Below, piece by piece: positions 22,851 to 30,704 of a DNA stretch of 64,000 nt. A program made the translations under genes and the position numbers. This DNA is from Nocardia salmonicida NBRC 13393 (GTDB lineage Bacteria; Actinomycetota; Actinomycetes; Mycobacteriales; Mycobacteriaceae). The first letter of the stretch is position 1. Each line of letters opens with the position of its first letter. The stretch is from positions 1 to 64,000 of the forward strand of contig NZ_BDBR01000016.1 of NCBI RefSeq assembly GCF_001613085.1, read 5' to 3'. The notes beneath the pieces are model-generated. The model was not told the origin of the DNA. It did not search any database and saw only the letters and a list, made by a program, of their open reading frames with translations.

Positions 22851-23783
22851 ATGATCGAGCTGAAGGGCCTGACGAAGCAATTCGGCCAGACCGTCGCGGT
22901 GCAGGACCTCACGTTCACCGTCCGACCAGGACTGGTGACCGGGTTCCTCGGACCCAACGGCGCCGGTAAATCGACGACCATGCGGATGATCCTCGGATTG
23001 GACAAGCCGACGGCGGGCAGTGCGCTCATCGACGGCAAGAAGTACCAGCAGCTGGAACGCCCGCTCACACAGGTCGGCGCGTTGCTGGATGCCAAGTGGG
23101 TGCATCCGAACCGCTCGGCGCGCGCTCACCTGGAGTGGCTGGCCGCCTCCAACGACATCCCGAAGTCGCGGGTCGAAGAGGTCCTGCGCCTGGTCGGCCT
23201 GTCCGAGGTGGCGAACAAGAACGCGGGCGGATTCTCGCTCGGTATGTCCCAGCGCCTCGGCCTGGCGGGCGCGCTGCTCGGCGACCCGAAGGTGCTGCTG
23301 TTCGACGAGCCGGTCAACGGCCTCGACCCGGAGGGCATCCTGTGGATCCGCCGGTTCATGCAGCGCCTGGCCGCCGAGGGTCGCACGGTGCTCGTGTCGA
23401 GCCACCTGCTCTCGGAGATGTCGCAGACCGCCGAGCAGCTCATCGTCATCGGTCGTGGTCAGCTGATGTTCGACGGCACCACCCAGGAGTTCATCGACCG
23501 CGCCTCCGAACAGTCGGTGCGCGTGCGCAGCCCGCAGCTGGATCAGCTGCGCAGCCTGCTCACCTCGCACGGCATGACCGTGAAGGAAGACGGCGACGCC
23601 GCGCTGATCGTCGCGGGCGTCACCTCCGACGAGGTCGGCAAGGTGGCGGGCACGAACAACGTCACGCTCTACGAGCTGGCGCCGCAGCAGGCCTCGCTCG
23701 AGGAAGCGTTCATGCGGATGACCGGCGGCGCCGTGGAGTACCACGGTGAAAGCTTCGACCAGGCGATGGGAGGTGCGCTCTGA
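22851..23783 (+). CDS. ABC transporter ATP-binding protein (ABC-2 type exporter)
   Basis: 310 residues. Walker A GPNGAGKST at 34-42, a FSLGMSQR-type signature, Walker B VLLFDEPVNGLDPEG and the switch SSHLLSEM are all present. The ~80-residue C-terminal extension is typical of drug/antibiotic or lantibiotic-immunity type ATPases. The ATG at 22851 begins MIELKGLTKQFGQ; an upstream start at 22788 is unlikely. The permease gene starts on the last base of its stop (TGATG), so they form a two-component transporter. Substrate unknown. Confidence 0.93.
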   Translation: MIELKGLTKQFGQTVAVQDLTFTVRPGLVTGFLGPNGAGKSTTMRMILGLDKPTAGSALIDGKKYQQLERPLTQVGALLDAKWVHPNRSARAHLEWLAASNDIPKSRVEEVLRLVGLSEVANKNAGGFSLGMSQRLGLAGALLGDPKVLLFDEPVNGLDPEGILWIRRFMQRLAAEGRTVLVSSHLLSEMSQTAEQLIVIGRGQLMFDGTTQEFIDRASEQSVRVRSPQLDQLRSLLTSHGMTVKEDGDAALIVAGVTSDEVGKVAGTNNVTLYELAPQQASLEEAFMRMTGGAVEYHGESFDQAMGGAL

Positions 23784-24544
23784 TGGGCGTGCTCGCAGCG
23801 GAACGAATCAAACTCACCTCGACCCGCTCGCCCTGGTGGTGCTCGGCGGTCGTAGTGGTCCTCGGCATCGGCCTCGCTTTGCTGATCGCGCTGGTCACGA
23901 ATGCCGACACCGCGGGCACCTCGGAGGAGGGCCCGCCGTTGCTCACCCCGACTGTCGCGGTATCGGGTGTCTCCAGCTTCGGCGTGATGGTGCTGATGAT
24001 CATGGCCGCGTTGACGGTGACCAGCGAATATCGCTTCGGCGTCATCCGCTCGAGCTTCCTCGCCGTCCCGAACCGGTCCAAGGTCGTGCTGTCCAAGACC
24101 GCCCTGGTCGGCGTGTACGCGGCGGTGCTCACCGGTGTCCTCTCGCTCATCGCCTTCATCGTGGCCAAGGTGATCGTCGGTGACGACGCTCCCGGTCTCG
24201 TGCTCGACGGCAACTGGCGAGCCCTCTACAGCGTTCCGATCTATGCCTTCCTGTGCGTCATGCTCGCCATCGGCGTCGGTGTGCTGGTCCGGCAGTCCGC
24301 CGCGGCCATCTCGCTGATCGTGCTGTGGTCGCTGCTGGTGGAGAACCTGCTCGGCGCGTTCGGCAGCTTCGGCCGCACCGTGAAGCCGTTCCTGCCGTTC
24401 CAGAACGCGAACCGTTTCCTGAGCGTCGAGGAGTACGCGGGCGACTGGCACTGGGGCGTATGGGGCAGTCTGATCTACTTCGCCGTCTTCGTGGCGATCG
24501 TTTTCGCCGGGGCGCTCGTGCTGGTCAACCGCCGCGACGCCTGA
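23783..24544 (+). CDS. ABC-2 type permease
   Basis: 253 residues with six predicted helices: an N-terminal helix after KLTSTRSPWW, a second near FGVMVLMIMAALTVTSEYRFGVIRSS (quoted in part), and four more to VFVAIVFAGALVLVNRR. TSEYRFGVIRSSFLAVPNRS is the cytosolic coupling segment typical of ABC-2 exporters. It partners the overlapping ATPase gene. The second and following helices are well separated by short loops, with no large extracellular domain. Confidence 0.88.
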   Translation: MGVLAAERIKLTSTRSPWWCSAVVVVLGIGLALLIALVTNADTAGTSEEGPPLLTPTVAVSGVSSFGVMVLMIMAALTVTSEYRFGVIRSSFLAVPNRSKVVLSKTALVGVYAAVLTGVLSLIAFIVAKVIVGDDAPGLVLDGNWRALYSVPIYAFLCVMLAIGVGVLVRQSAAAISLIVLWSLLVENLLGAFGSFGRTVKPFLPFQNANRFLSVEEYAGDWHWGVWGSLIYFAVFVAIVFAGALVLVNRRDA

Positions 24545-24657
24545 TAATCCAGCCCGGGCCGCCCTCGTAATCGCCCGGGCCGCGAGGGCCGCGACCTTGT
24601 CGGGAGGTCGCGTGACCCGACCTTCGGGCTTCCGCTGCCCGGTAGCTCGAAGGTAGG

Positions 24658-24695
24658 ACCGCCGGTCCGCTGCACACAAGCAGCGGACCGGCGGT
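24658..24695. terminator. Strong hairpin terminator
   Basis: A perfect 16-bp stem (24658-24673 with 24680-24695) with a 6-nt loop, 113 bp after the permease gene. It lies just before the promoter region of the cyclase gene. Confidence 0.8.
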
Positions 24696-24723
24696 CGTCG
24701 TCGGGTGATATAACCTTTTGAGC

Positions 24724-25638
24724 GTGAGTGAAACGCCTTCTGGCGGGGTGAATCCGCGGCGCGACGCCGCTGCGGACGTATCCATCCCGTTGGAGCCGAT
24801 CGTCAGCGGATCCGCCGAATCCGACCCCGGCGTGCGCGCGGGGAGGAAGCGCCCCCAGCTCTCGTCGAAATTACAGGCCGCCAACCGTCGGGCCGACGTG
24901 ATCGGTGCGCTGCGCAAGGCGCGCCAACAGCTGCCCGGTGATCCCTCGTTCGGCGATCCGCTGTCGGTGACGGGCCCCGGTGGTGCGCGCGCGGTGGCGA
25001 GAGCCGCGGACAAGATCGTCGGCGGCGCGCCGACCGCTGCCAGGGAGATCGGTTTCGGCGCCCTGCAGGTGTGGCAGGCCGGGCTGGAGCGGATCGGTCG
25101 TGGGCGTGGCACCGAGGAGGTGACCATCGTGTTCACCGACCTGGTCGGGTTCTCGAGTTGGTCGCTGTCGGTGGGCGACGAGCTCACTCTGGAACTGCTG
25201 CGCAAGGTCGCCAGGGCCATCGAGCCGCCGATCGTCGAGCGCGGCGGTCAGGTGGTCAAGCGGATGGGCGACGGTCTGATGGCCGTGTTCTCCTCGCCCG
25301 ATCGGGCCGTGCGCGCCGCGCTGGCGGCTCGCCGCAATCTCGCCGAGGTCGAGATCGCCGGGTACCGCCCGCGCATGCGGGTCGGCCTGCACACCGGTTC
25401 TCCCCGGGAGATCGGTGGCGACTGGCTCGGCGTCGACGTCAATATCGCCGCCCGCATGATGGAGGCGGGCGGCAACGGAAACACGATGATATCCAGCGTC
25501 ACACTGGCCGCCCTGCGCCCGGAAACGCTGGATGAGCTGGGCGTTGTCGCCAAACCGTACAAGCGGAATTTCTGGGCCGCGCCACTGAACGGTGTGCCGG
25601 AAGATGTCAGGATCTTCAAGCTACACACGACGGGCTGA
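24724..25638 (+). CDS. Class III adenylate/guanylate cyclase
   Basis: 304 residues. An N-terminal helical region (1-130) without membrane segments precedes a C-terminal catalytic domain. VTIVFTDLVGFSSWS carries metal-binding Asp139. VVKRMGDGLMAVF carries the substrate-selecting Lys179 and second metal Asp183. VDVNIAARMMEAG supplies the Asp/Asn/Arg transition-state set. Key residues are intact, so it should make cAMP (the lysine favours ATP). The start is GTG 24724 or TTG 24718. TATAAC just upstream (24708-24713) looks like a -10, suggesting a leaderless mRNA. It overlaps the convergent membrane-protein gene by 18 bp. Confidence 0.9.
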   Translation: MSETPSGGVNPRRDAAADVSIPLEPIVSGSAESDPGVRAGRKRPQLSSKLQAANRRADVIGALRKARQQLPGDPSFGDPLSVTGPGGARAVARAADKIVGGAPTAAREIGFGALQVWQAGLERIGRGRGTEEVTIVFTDLVGFSSWSLSVGDELTLELLRKVARAIEPPIVERGGQVVKRMGDGLMAVFSSPDRAVRAALAARRNLAEVEIAGYRPRMRVGLHTGSPREIGGDWLGVDVNIAARMMEAGGNGNTMISSVTLAALRPETLDELGVVAKPYKRNFWAAPLNGVPEDVRIFKLHTTG

Positions 25639-25959
25639 GCGCTTCGCCAGCCGATCCTGTTCCTTCCAGTAGGCCCGGAACGCCTGCTGGGTCGGGGTCG
25701 GCCTGGTGGTCAGCGCCTGCCAGTTCGTCGAGCGCACGAAGTCGATCGTCAGCAGCACCGGCAGGATGAACGCGTGGAAGAAGATCAGGTAGTCGCCGCC
25801 TTCGAACACGAACGCCAGATACCCCGCGTAGCCGAGGAACGCGATGCCGAACGCGGCGTTGAGGCCGCGGGAGAGCGCGCTGCGGCCGTTGTCGATGTTG
25901 GCCATGATGATCATCGCGAGGCCGCTGACTGCGAGCAGGCCGACATACCAGGTGAACAT
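25621..25959 (-). CDS. Small integral membrane protein
   Basis: 112 residues with three to four hydrophobic helices (MFTWYVGLLAVSGLAMIIMA, LNAAFGIAFLGYAGYLAFVF and LIFFHAFILPVLLTIDFV) and a basic, cytoplasmic C-terminal tail ending RRV. No recognised domain. It is tail-to-tail with the cyclase and overlaps its 3' end by 18 bp. Conserved small membrane proteins of this type are common in Nocardia and mycobacteria, but no role can be assigned. Confidence 0.75.
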   Translation of the reverse strand: MFTWYVGLLAVSGLAMIIMANIDNGRSALSRGLNAAFGIAFLGYAGYLAFVFEGGDYLIFFHAFILPVLLTIDFVRSTNWQALTTRPTPTQQAFRAYWKEQDRLAKRSARRV

Positions 25960-26008
25960 GGAGGCAAGCCAACAGCGCTCGCCTTGCCCTGATCTTGCGA
26001 AAGTCTTG

Positions 26009-26161
26009 CTACTCGAGCCAGAGCACGGCGCCGAGGCTCGCGAGGACGGCGGCGACGATCAAACCGATCGACATCGCGCGATTGTTCTTCCAGGTCGTGT
26101 ACGCACCGCCGAGCAGGAATCCGGCGAGGGCGAAGAGGAGGACGGACAGCATGGGCTCCAT
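26009..26161 (-). CDS. 50-residue two-helix membrane protein
   Basis: MEPMLSVLLFALAGFLLGGA begins the first helix. A short polar loop TTWKNNRAM follows, then a second helix, SIGLIVAAVLASLGAVLWLE, at the C-terminus. The start may be the ATG at 26161 or 26152. It is divergent from the AtuA operon and shares its promoter region, including the palindrome at 26189-26204. Function unknown. The hydrophobic pattern and high-GC codon bias support a real gene. Confidence 0.6.
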   Translation of the reverse strand: MEPMLSVLLFALAGFLLGGAYTTWKNNRAMSIGLIVAAVLASLGAVLWLE

Positions 26162-26188
26162 CTTGCCTGGTCGATTCCCCGAGATTAA

Positions 26189-26204
26189 CAAGCACGCGTG
26201 CTTG
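26189..26204. promoter_or_regulatory. Perfect 16-bp palindromic operator of the AtuA/acyl-CoA operon
   Basis: CAAGCACG-CGTGCTTG is a perfect 16-bp palindrome with no loop, so it reads as a DNA-protein site rather than a terminator, despite the T-run after it. It lies 34-49 bp upstream of the 26238 start and 28-43 bp upstream of the divergent small membrane gene. The best candidate binder is the TetR protein encoded last in the same operon (34757-35371). Confidence 0.6.
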
Positions 26205-26237
26205 CTTTTTTTCTGAACCGCTGCGATCCTGGGTGCC

Positions 26238-27953
26238 ATGAGTGCTCTCTCCGCTGATCCGGACCTGATCCGGATCGGGAATTGTTCCGGGTTCTACGGT
26301 GACCGGCTCAGCGCCATGCGCGAGATGCTGGAGGGCGGGCAACTCGACGTGCTGACCGGCGACTACCTCGCCGAGCTCACCATGCTGATCCTGGGCCGCG
26401 ACCGGATGAAGGACCCCAGCCTCGGCTACGCCAAGACCTTCGTGCGCCAGATCGAGGACTGCCTTGCCCTCGCGCTCGAGAAGAACGTGCAGATCGTCAC
26501 CAACGCGGGCGGGCTCAATCCGGCCGGGCTGGCCGAGCGGCTGCGCAAGGTCGCCGCCGACCTCGGGCTGGACGCCAAGATCGCCTACGTCGAGGGCGAC
26601 GACCTGGTCGCCCGCGCCGCCGAGCTCGACTTGGGTCAGCCGCTCACGGCCAACGCCTACCTCGGCGCGTGGGGCATCGTCGAATGCCTGAATTCCGGCG
26701 CCGACATCGTCGTCACCGGCCGGGTCACCGACGCCTCGGTGATCGTCGGTCCGGCGGCGGCCCACTTCGGCTGGGGCCGAACCGATTACGACGCGCTGGC
26801 CGGCGCCGTGGTGGCCGGGCACGTGATCGAATGCAGCACCCAGGCCACCGGCGGCAACTTCGCCTTCTTCACCGAACTCGGTGACATCGGCCGCCCCGGC
26901 TTCCCGATCGCCGAGATCCGTCGCGACGGATCTTGCGTGATCACCAAGCACGACGGCACCGGCGGCGCGGTCACCGTCGACACCGTCGAAGCCCAGCTCA
27001 TGTACGAAATCCAGAGCGCGCGCTACGCCGGACCCGACGTCACCACCCGCCTGGACAGCATCGCGCTGAGCCAGGAGGGCAAGGACCGCGTACTGATCAG
27101 CGGCGTCACCGGTGAGGCGCCGCCGCCGCGGCTCAAGGTCTCGCTCAACACCCTGGGCGGTTTCCGCAACGAGATGTCGTTCATTCTCACCGGCCTCGAC
27201 ATCGAAGCCAAAGCCGAACTGGCGCAACGGCAGCTGGAATCCTGGCTGCCGGACAAGCCCGCCGAGCTCACCTGGACGCTGGCCCGCCTCGATCGCCCCG
27301 ATGCCGAGACCGAAGAGCAGGCCAGCGCGATGCTGCGCTGTGTGGTGCGCGATTCCGATCCGAACAAGGTCGGCCGCGGGTTCTCCAGTGTCGCGGTGGA
27401 ATTGGCACTTGCCAGCTACCCGGGCGCCAGCTTCACCGCGCTGCCCGGAAACGGTTCCCCCTACGGCGTCTTCACCCCCGGCTTCGTCGACGCGCACGAG
27501 GTGCCGCACGTGGCGGTGCTGGCCGACGGCAGCCGAGTCGATATCGCCCCCGCCACGGAAACCCTGGTCCTCGAACCTGTTTCCGAACCCGAGCTACCCG
27601 CGCCGCTGCCCGCCGCCGAGACCCGTCGCGTGCCGCTCGGCACGATCGCTCTCGCCCGCAGCGGCGACAAGGGCGGTGACGCCAATATCGGCGTGTGGGT
27701 GCGCACCGACGATCAGTGGCGCTGGCTGGTGCACACCCTCACCGTCGAAAAGCTGCGGGAACTGCTCCCCGAGACGGCCGAACTGACCGTCACCCGCCAC
27801 GTGCTGCCCAATCTGCGCGCGGTCAACTTCATCATTTCCGGCCTGCTCGGCAAGGGCGTCGCCTATCAGGCGCGTTTCGACCCGCAGGCCAAGGGGCTCG
27901 GCGAATGGCTGCGCTCCCGCCACATCGATATGCCGACGGAGCTGCTCGCATGA
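26238..27953 (+). CDS. AtuA-family (DUF1446) protein
   Basis: 571 residues. It starts IRIGNCSGFYGDRLSAMREMLEGG. LDVLTGDYLAELTMLIL, the glycine-rich NAGGLNPAGLAERLR and ATGGNFAFFTELGD are hallmarks of the acyclic-terpene-utilisation AtuA family. A C-terminal domain (about 465-571, RVPLGTIALARSGDKGGDANIGVWVR) corresponds to the AtuA-like ferredoxin-fold module found fused here. AtuA's biochemical activity is unproven. It heads an operon with two acyl-CoA dehydrogenases, a biotin-dependent carboxylase and an enoyl-CoA hydratase. The ATGA overlap with the next gene shows tight coupling. Confidence 0.88.
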   Translation: MSALSADPDLIRIGNCSGFYGDRLSAMREMLEGGQLDVLTGDYLAELTMLILGRDRMKDPSLGYAKTFVRQIEDCLALALEKNVQIVTNAGGLNPAGLAERLRKVAADLGLDAKIAYVEGDDLVARAAELDLGQPLTANAYLGAWGIVECLNSGADIVVTGRVTDASVIVGPAAAHFGWGRTDYDALAGAVVAGHVIECSTQATGGNFAFFTELGDIGRPGFPIAEIRRDGSCVITKHDGTGGAVTVDTVEAQLMYEIQSARYAGPDVTTRLDSIALSQEGKDRVLISGVTGEAPPPRLKVSLNTLGGFRNEMSFILTGLDIEAKAELAQRQLESWLPDKPAELTWTLARLDRPDAETEEQASAMLRCVVRDSDPNKVGRGFSSVAVELALASYPGASFTALPGNGSPYGVFTPGFVDAHEVPHVAVLADGSRVDIAPATETLVLEPVSEPELPAPLPAAETRRVPLGTIALARSGDKGGDANIGVWVRTDDQWRWLVHTLTVEKLRELLPETAELTVTRHVLPNLRAVNFIISGLLGKGVAYQARFDPQAKGLGEWLRSRHIDMPTELLA

Positions 27954-29101
27954 CTTCAGTTTGGGAAACGCCGGAGCGAAAAGAGCTGCGCGCCACCGTG
28001 CGCGGGTTCGTGGAGCGGGACATCCTGCCCGACCTCGACGCCTGGGAGCGCGCGGGCGAGCTCCCGCGCGAACTGCACAAGAAGGCGGGCGAACTGGGCC
28101 TGCTCGGCATCGAGTACCCGGAATCGGCGGGTGGCGAGGGCGGCACTGCCATCGACTCGCTGATCGTGGGCGAGGAGATCCATGTCGCCGGTGCGTCCGG
28201 TGGACTGTGGGCTTCGCTGCTGACCTGCGGAATCGCGTTGCCGCACATGATCGCCTCGGGCAACCAGGCGCAGATCGATCAGTGGGCGAAGCCGACGCTG
28301 ACCGGTGACCTGATCGGCTCGCTGGCCATCACCGAGCCCGGCGGCGGTTCCGATGTCGGCCACCTCACCACCACCGCCGTGCGCGACGGTGAGGACTTCA
28401 TCATCAACGGCGCCAAGACGTTCATCACCTCGGGTTGTCGCGCCGACTTCGTCGTCACCGCGGTGCGCACGGGAGGCCCTGGCGCGGCGGGTGTTTCGCT
28501 GATCCTCGTGCCGAAGGACACGCCCGGCTTCACCGTCAGCCGCAAGCTGGAGAAGATGGGCTGGCTGGCCTCCGATACCGCCGAGCTGTCGTATGTGGAC
28601 GTGCGGGTGCCCGCGTCGAACCTGGTCGGCGCCGAGAACAGCGGCTTCGCGCAGATCGCCGCCGCGTTCGTCAGCGAGCGGGTCGGCCTCGCGGTGCAGG
28701 CGTATTCGCTGGCCCAGCGCGCGCTCGATCTCACCGTGCAGTGGTGCCGTGATCGCGAGACCTTCGGTCGTCCGCTGATCAGCCGCCAGAAGGTGCAGAT
28801 GACGCTCACCGATATGGCCCAGCGCGTGGACATTTCGCGCACCTATACCCGGGCGCTGGTGGAGCGCTACGTCGCCGGTGACGAGAACCTGATCGCCCAG
28901 GTGTGCTTCGCCAAGAACAACGCCGTCGAGACTGCCGAATGGGTGGCCAACCAGGCCGTGCAGCTGCACGGCGGGATGGGCTACATGCGCGAGGCCGAGG
29001 TCGAGCGCATCTACCGCGATGTGCGCATCATCGGCATCGGCGGCGGCACCAACGAGATCCTGACCATGCTGGCGTCGAAAGTATTGGGGTACCAGGCATG
29101 A
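27950..29101 (+). CDS. Acyl-CoA dehydrogenase (first of two in operon)
   Basis: A 383-residue FAD-dependent acyl-CoA dehydrogenase. LAITEPGGGSDVGHLTTTAVR and INGAKTFITSG are the first signature. QLHGGMGYMREAEVERIYRD followed by RIIGIGGGTNEI is the C-terminal signature, with the FAD-contacting helix. It introduces the alpha,beta double bond into an acyl-CoA. It starts inside the AtuA stop (ATGA) and its own stop overlaps the carboxyltransferase start, so the genes are translationally coupled. The substrate is probably a branched or terpenoid acyl-CoA (inference from neighbours). Confidence 0.93.
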   Translation: MTSVWETPERKELRATVRGFVERDILPDLDAWERAGELPRELHKKAGELGLLGIEYPESAGGEGGTAIDSLIVGEEIHVAGASGGLWASLLTCGIALPHMIASGNQAQIDQWAKPTLTGDLIGSLAITEPGGGSDVGHLTTTAVRDGEDFIINGAKTFITSGCRADFVVTAVRTGGPGAAGVSLILVPKDTPGFTVSRKLEKMGWLASDTAELSYVDVRVPASNLVGAENSGFAQIAAAFVSERVGLAVQAYSLAQRALDLTVQWCRDRETFGRPLISRQKVQMTLTDMAQRVDISRTYTRALVERYVAGDENLIAQVCFAKNNAVETAEWVANQAVQLHGGMGYMREAEVERIYRDVRIIGIGGGTNEILTMLASKVLGYQA

Positions 29102-30696
29102 CGACCTTCCGTTCCATCCTCGACAACACCTCGCCCGAGTACACCGCGGCCGCCGAGGCGATGTCGGTCAAGCTCACCGAGGTCGAGGCGGAGTTCGCCA
29201 AGGCCATCGCCGGTGGCGGCGCCGACAAGGTGGCCCGCCACCACAAGCGCGGCAAGCTGACGGCGCGTGAGCGCATCGAACTGCTGCTCGACGAGGACTC
29301 GCCGTTCCTCGAACTGTGCCCACTCGCGGCCTGGGGCAGCGACTTCCAGGTCGGCGCCTCGACGATCGCCGGAATCGGCCTCGTCGAGGGCGTCGAGTGC
29401 ATGATCGTCGCGCCCGACCCGACCGTGCGTGGCGGCGCCTCGAATCCGTGGACGCTGCGCAAGCAGTTCCGGATCAACGAGATCATCAGGGAGAACCGGC
29501 TGCCGGTGATCTCGCTGGTCGAGTCCGCCGGTGCGGATCTGCCGACGCAGAAGGAAGTCTTCATCCCCGGCGGCGCGATGTTCCGCGACCTCACCCAGGC
29601 CTCGGCGGCCGGAATCCCCACCATCTCCCTGGTTTTCGGCAACTCGACCGCCGGTGGCGCCTACATCCCCGGCATGTCCGACTACGTCGTGATGGTCAAG
29701 GAGGGCGCGAAGGTCTTCCTCGCGGGCCCGCCGCTGGTGAAGATGGCCACCGGTGAGGACTCCGACGACGAGACCCTCGGCGGCGCCGAGATGCACGCCC
29801 GCACGTCCGGTCTGGCCGACTATCTGGCCGCCGACGAGCAGGACGCGATTCGGTTGGGCCGCAATATCGTTCGCCGCCTGAACTGGAAGAAGCAGGGCCC
29901 CGAGCCGCGTGCCGAGGTCATCTCGCCGCTCTACGATCCCGAGGAACTGCTCGGCATCGTGCCCTCGGACCTGAAGATCCCGTTCGACCCCCGCGAGATC
30001 ATCGCCCGCGTCGTGGACGGCTCCGATTTCGACGAGTTCAAGCCGCTCTACGGTTCCTCGCTGGTCACCGGCTCGGCCGAGATCAACGGCTACCCGATCG
30101 GCATCCTCGCCAATGCGCGCGGCGTGCTGTTCTCCGAGGAATCGCAGAAGGCCACCCAGTTCATCCAGCTGGCGAACAAGAAGAATACGCCACTGTTGTT
30201 CCTGCACAACACCACCGGCTACATGGTCGGCAAGGAGTACGAGCACGGCGGCATCATCAAGCACGGCGCGATGATGATCAACGCCGTCGCCAACTCGACG
30301 GTGCCGCACATCTCGCTGCTGGTCGGCGCCTCCTACGGGGCCGGGCACTACGGCATGTGCGGGCGCGCGTTCAACCCGCGCTTCCTGTTCGCCTGGCCGA
30401 GTGCGAAGTCCGCTGTCATGGGCGGCGCGCAGCTGGGCGGCGTGCTCACCATCGTGCAGCGCGGCGCGGCCGAGTCCAAGGGTCTGCCGTTCGACGAGGA
30501 GGCCGCCGCCGGTCTCGCCGCGATGGTCGAGGCGCAGATCGAGGCCGAGGCCATGCCGATGTTCTTGTCGGGCAGGCTTTTCGACGACGGCATCATCGAC
30601 CCCCGCGACACCCGCACCGTGCTGGGAATGGCCCTGTCGGCCATTCACACAGCCCCGATCAAGGGCGCCGATGGCTTCGGCGTCTTCCGAATGTGA
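29098..30696 (+). CDS. Acyl-CoA carboxylase carboxyltransferase subunit
   Basis: 532 residues of the AccD/MCC-beta type. Two crotonase-like halves are present. The N-terminal one has ESAGADLPTQKEVFIPGG and NSTAGGAYIPGMSDY. The C-terminal one has HNTTGYMVGKEYEHGGIIKHG and GASYGAGHYGMCGRAFNPRF. These segments resemble methylcrotonyl- and geranyl-CoA carboxylase beta subunits more than propionyl/acetyl-CoA ones. With the biotin subunit 8 bp downstream it should form a complete carboxylase. It is coupled to the upstream dehydrogenase by an ATGA overlap. Confidence 0.93.
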   Translation: MTTFRSILDNTSPEYTAAAEAMSVKLTEVEAEFAKAIAGGGADKVARHHKRGKLTARERIELLLDEDSPFLELCPLAAWGSDFQVGASTIAGIGLVEGVECMIVAPDPTVRGGASNPWTLRKQFRINEIIRENRLPVISLVESAGADLPTQKEVFIPGGAMFRDLTQASAAGIPTISLVFGNSTAGGAYIPGMSDYVVMVKEGAKVFLAGPPLVKMATGEDSDDETLGGAEMHARTSGLADYLAADEQDAIRLGRNIVRRLNWKKQGPEPRAEVISPLYDPEELLGIVPSDLKIPFDPREIIARVVDGSDFDEFKPLYGSSLVTGSAEINGYPIGILANARGVLFSEESQKATQFIQLANKKNTPLLFLHNTTGYMVGKEYEHGGIIKHGAMMINAVANSTVPHISLLVGASYGAGHYGMCGRAFNPRFLFAWPSAKSAVMGGAQLGGVLTIVQRGAAESKGLPFDEEAAAGLAAMVEAQIEAEAMPMFLSGRLFDDGIIDPRDTRTVLGMALSAIHTAPIKGADGFGVFRM

Positions 30697-30704
30697 GGCA
30701 AACA

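Noticed and set aside
26189..26212. Palindrome plus T-run as a Rho-independent terminator
   Set aside because: The perfect palindrome has no loop and lies between divergent promoters, so an operator is the better reading.
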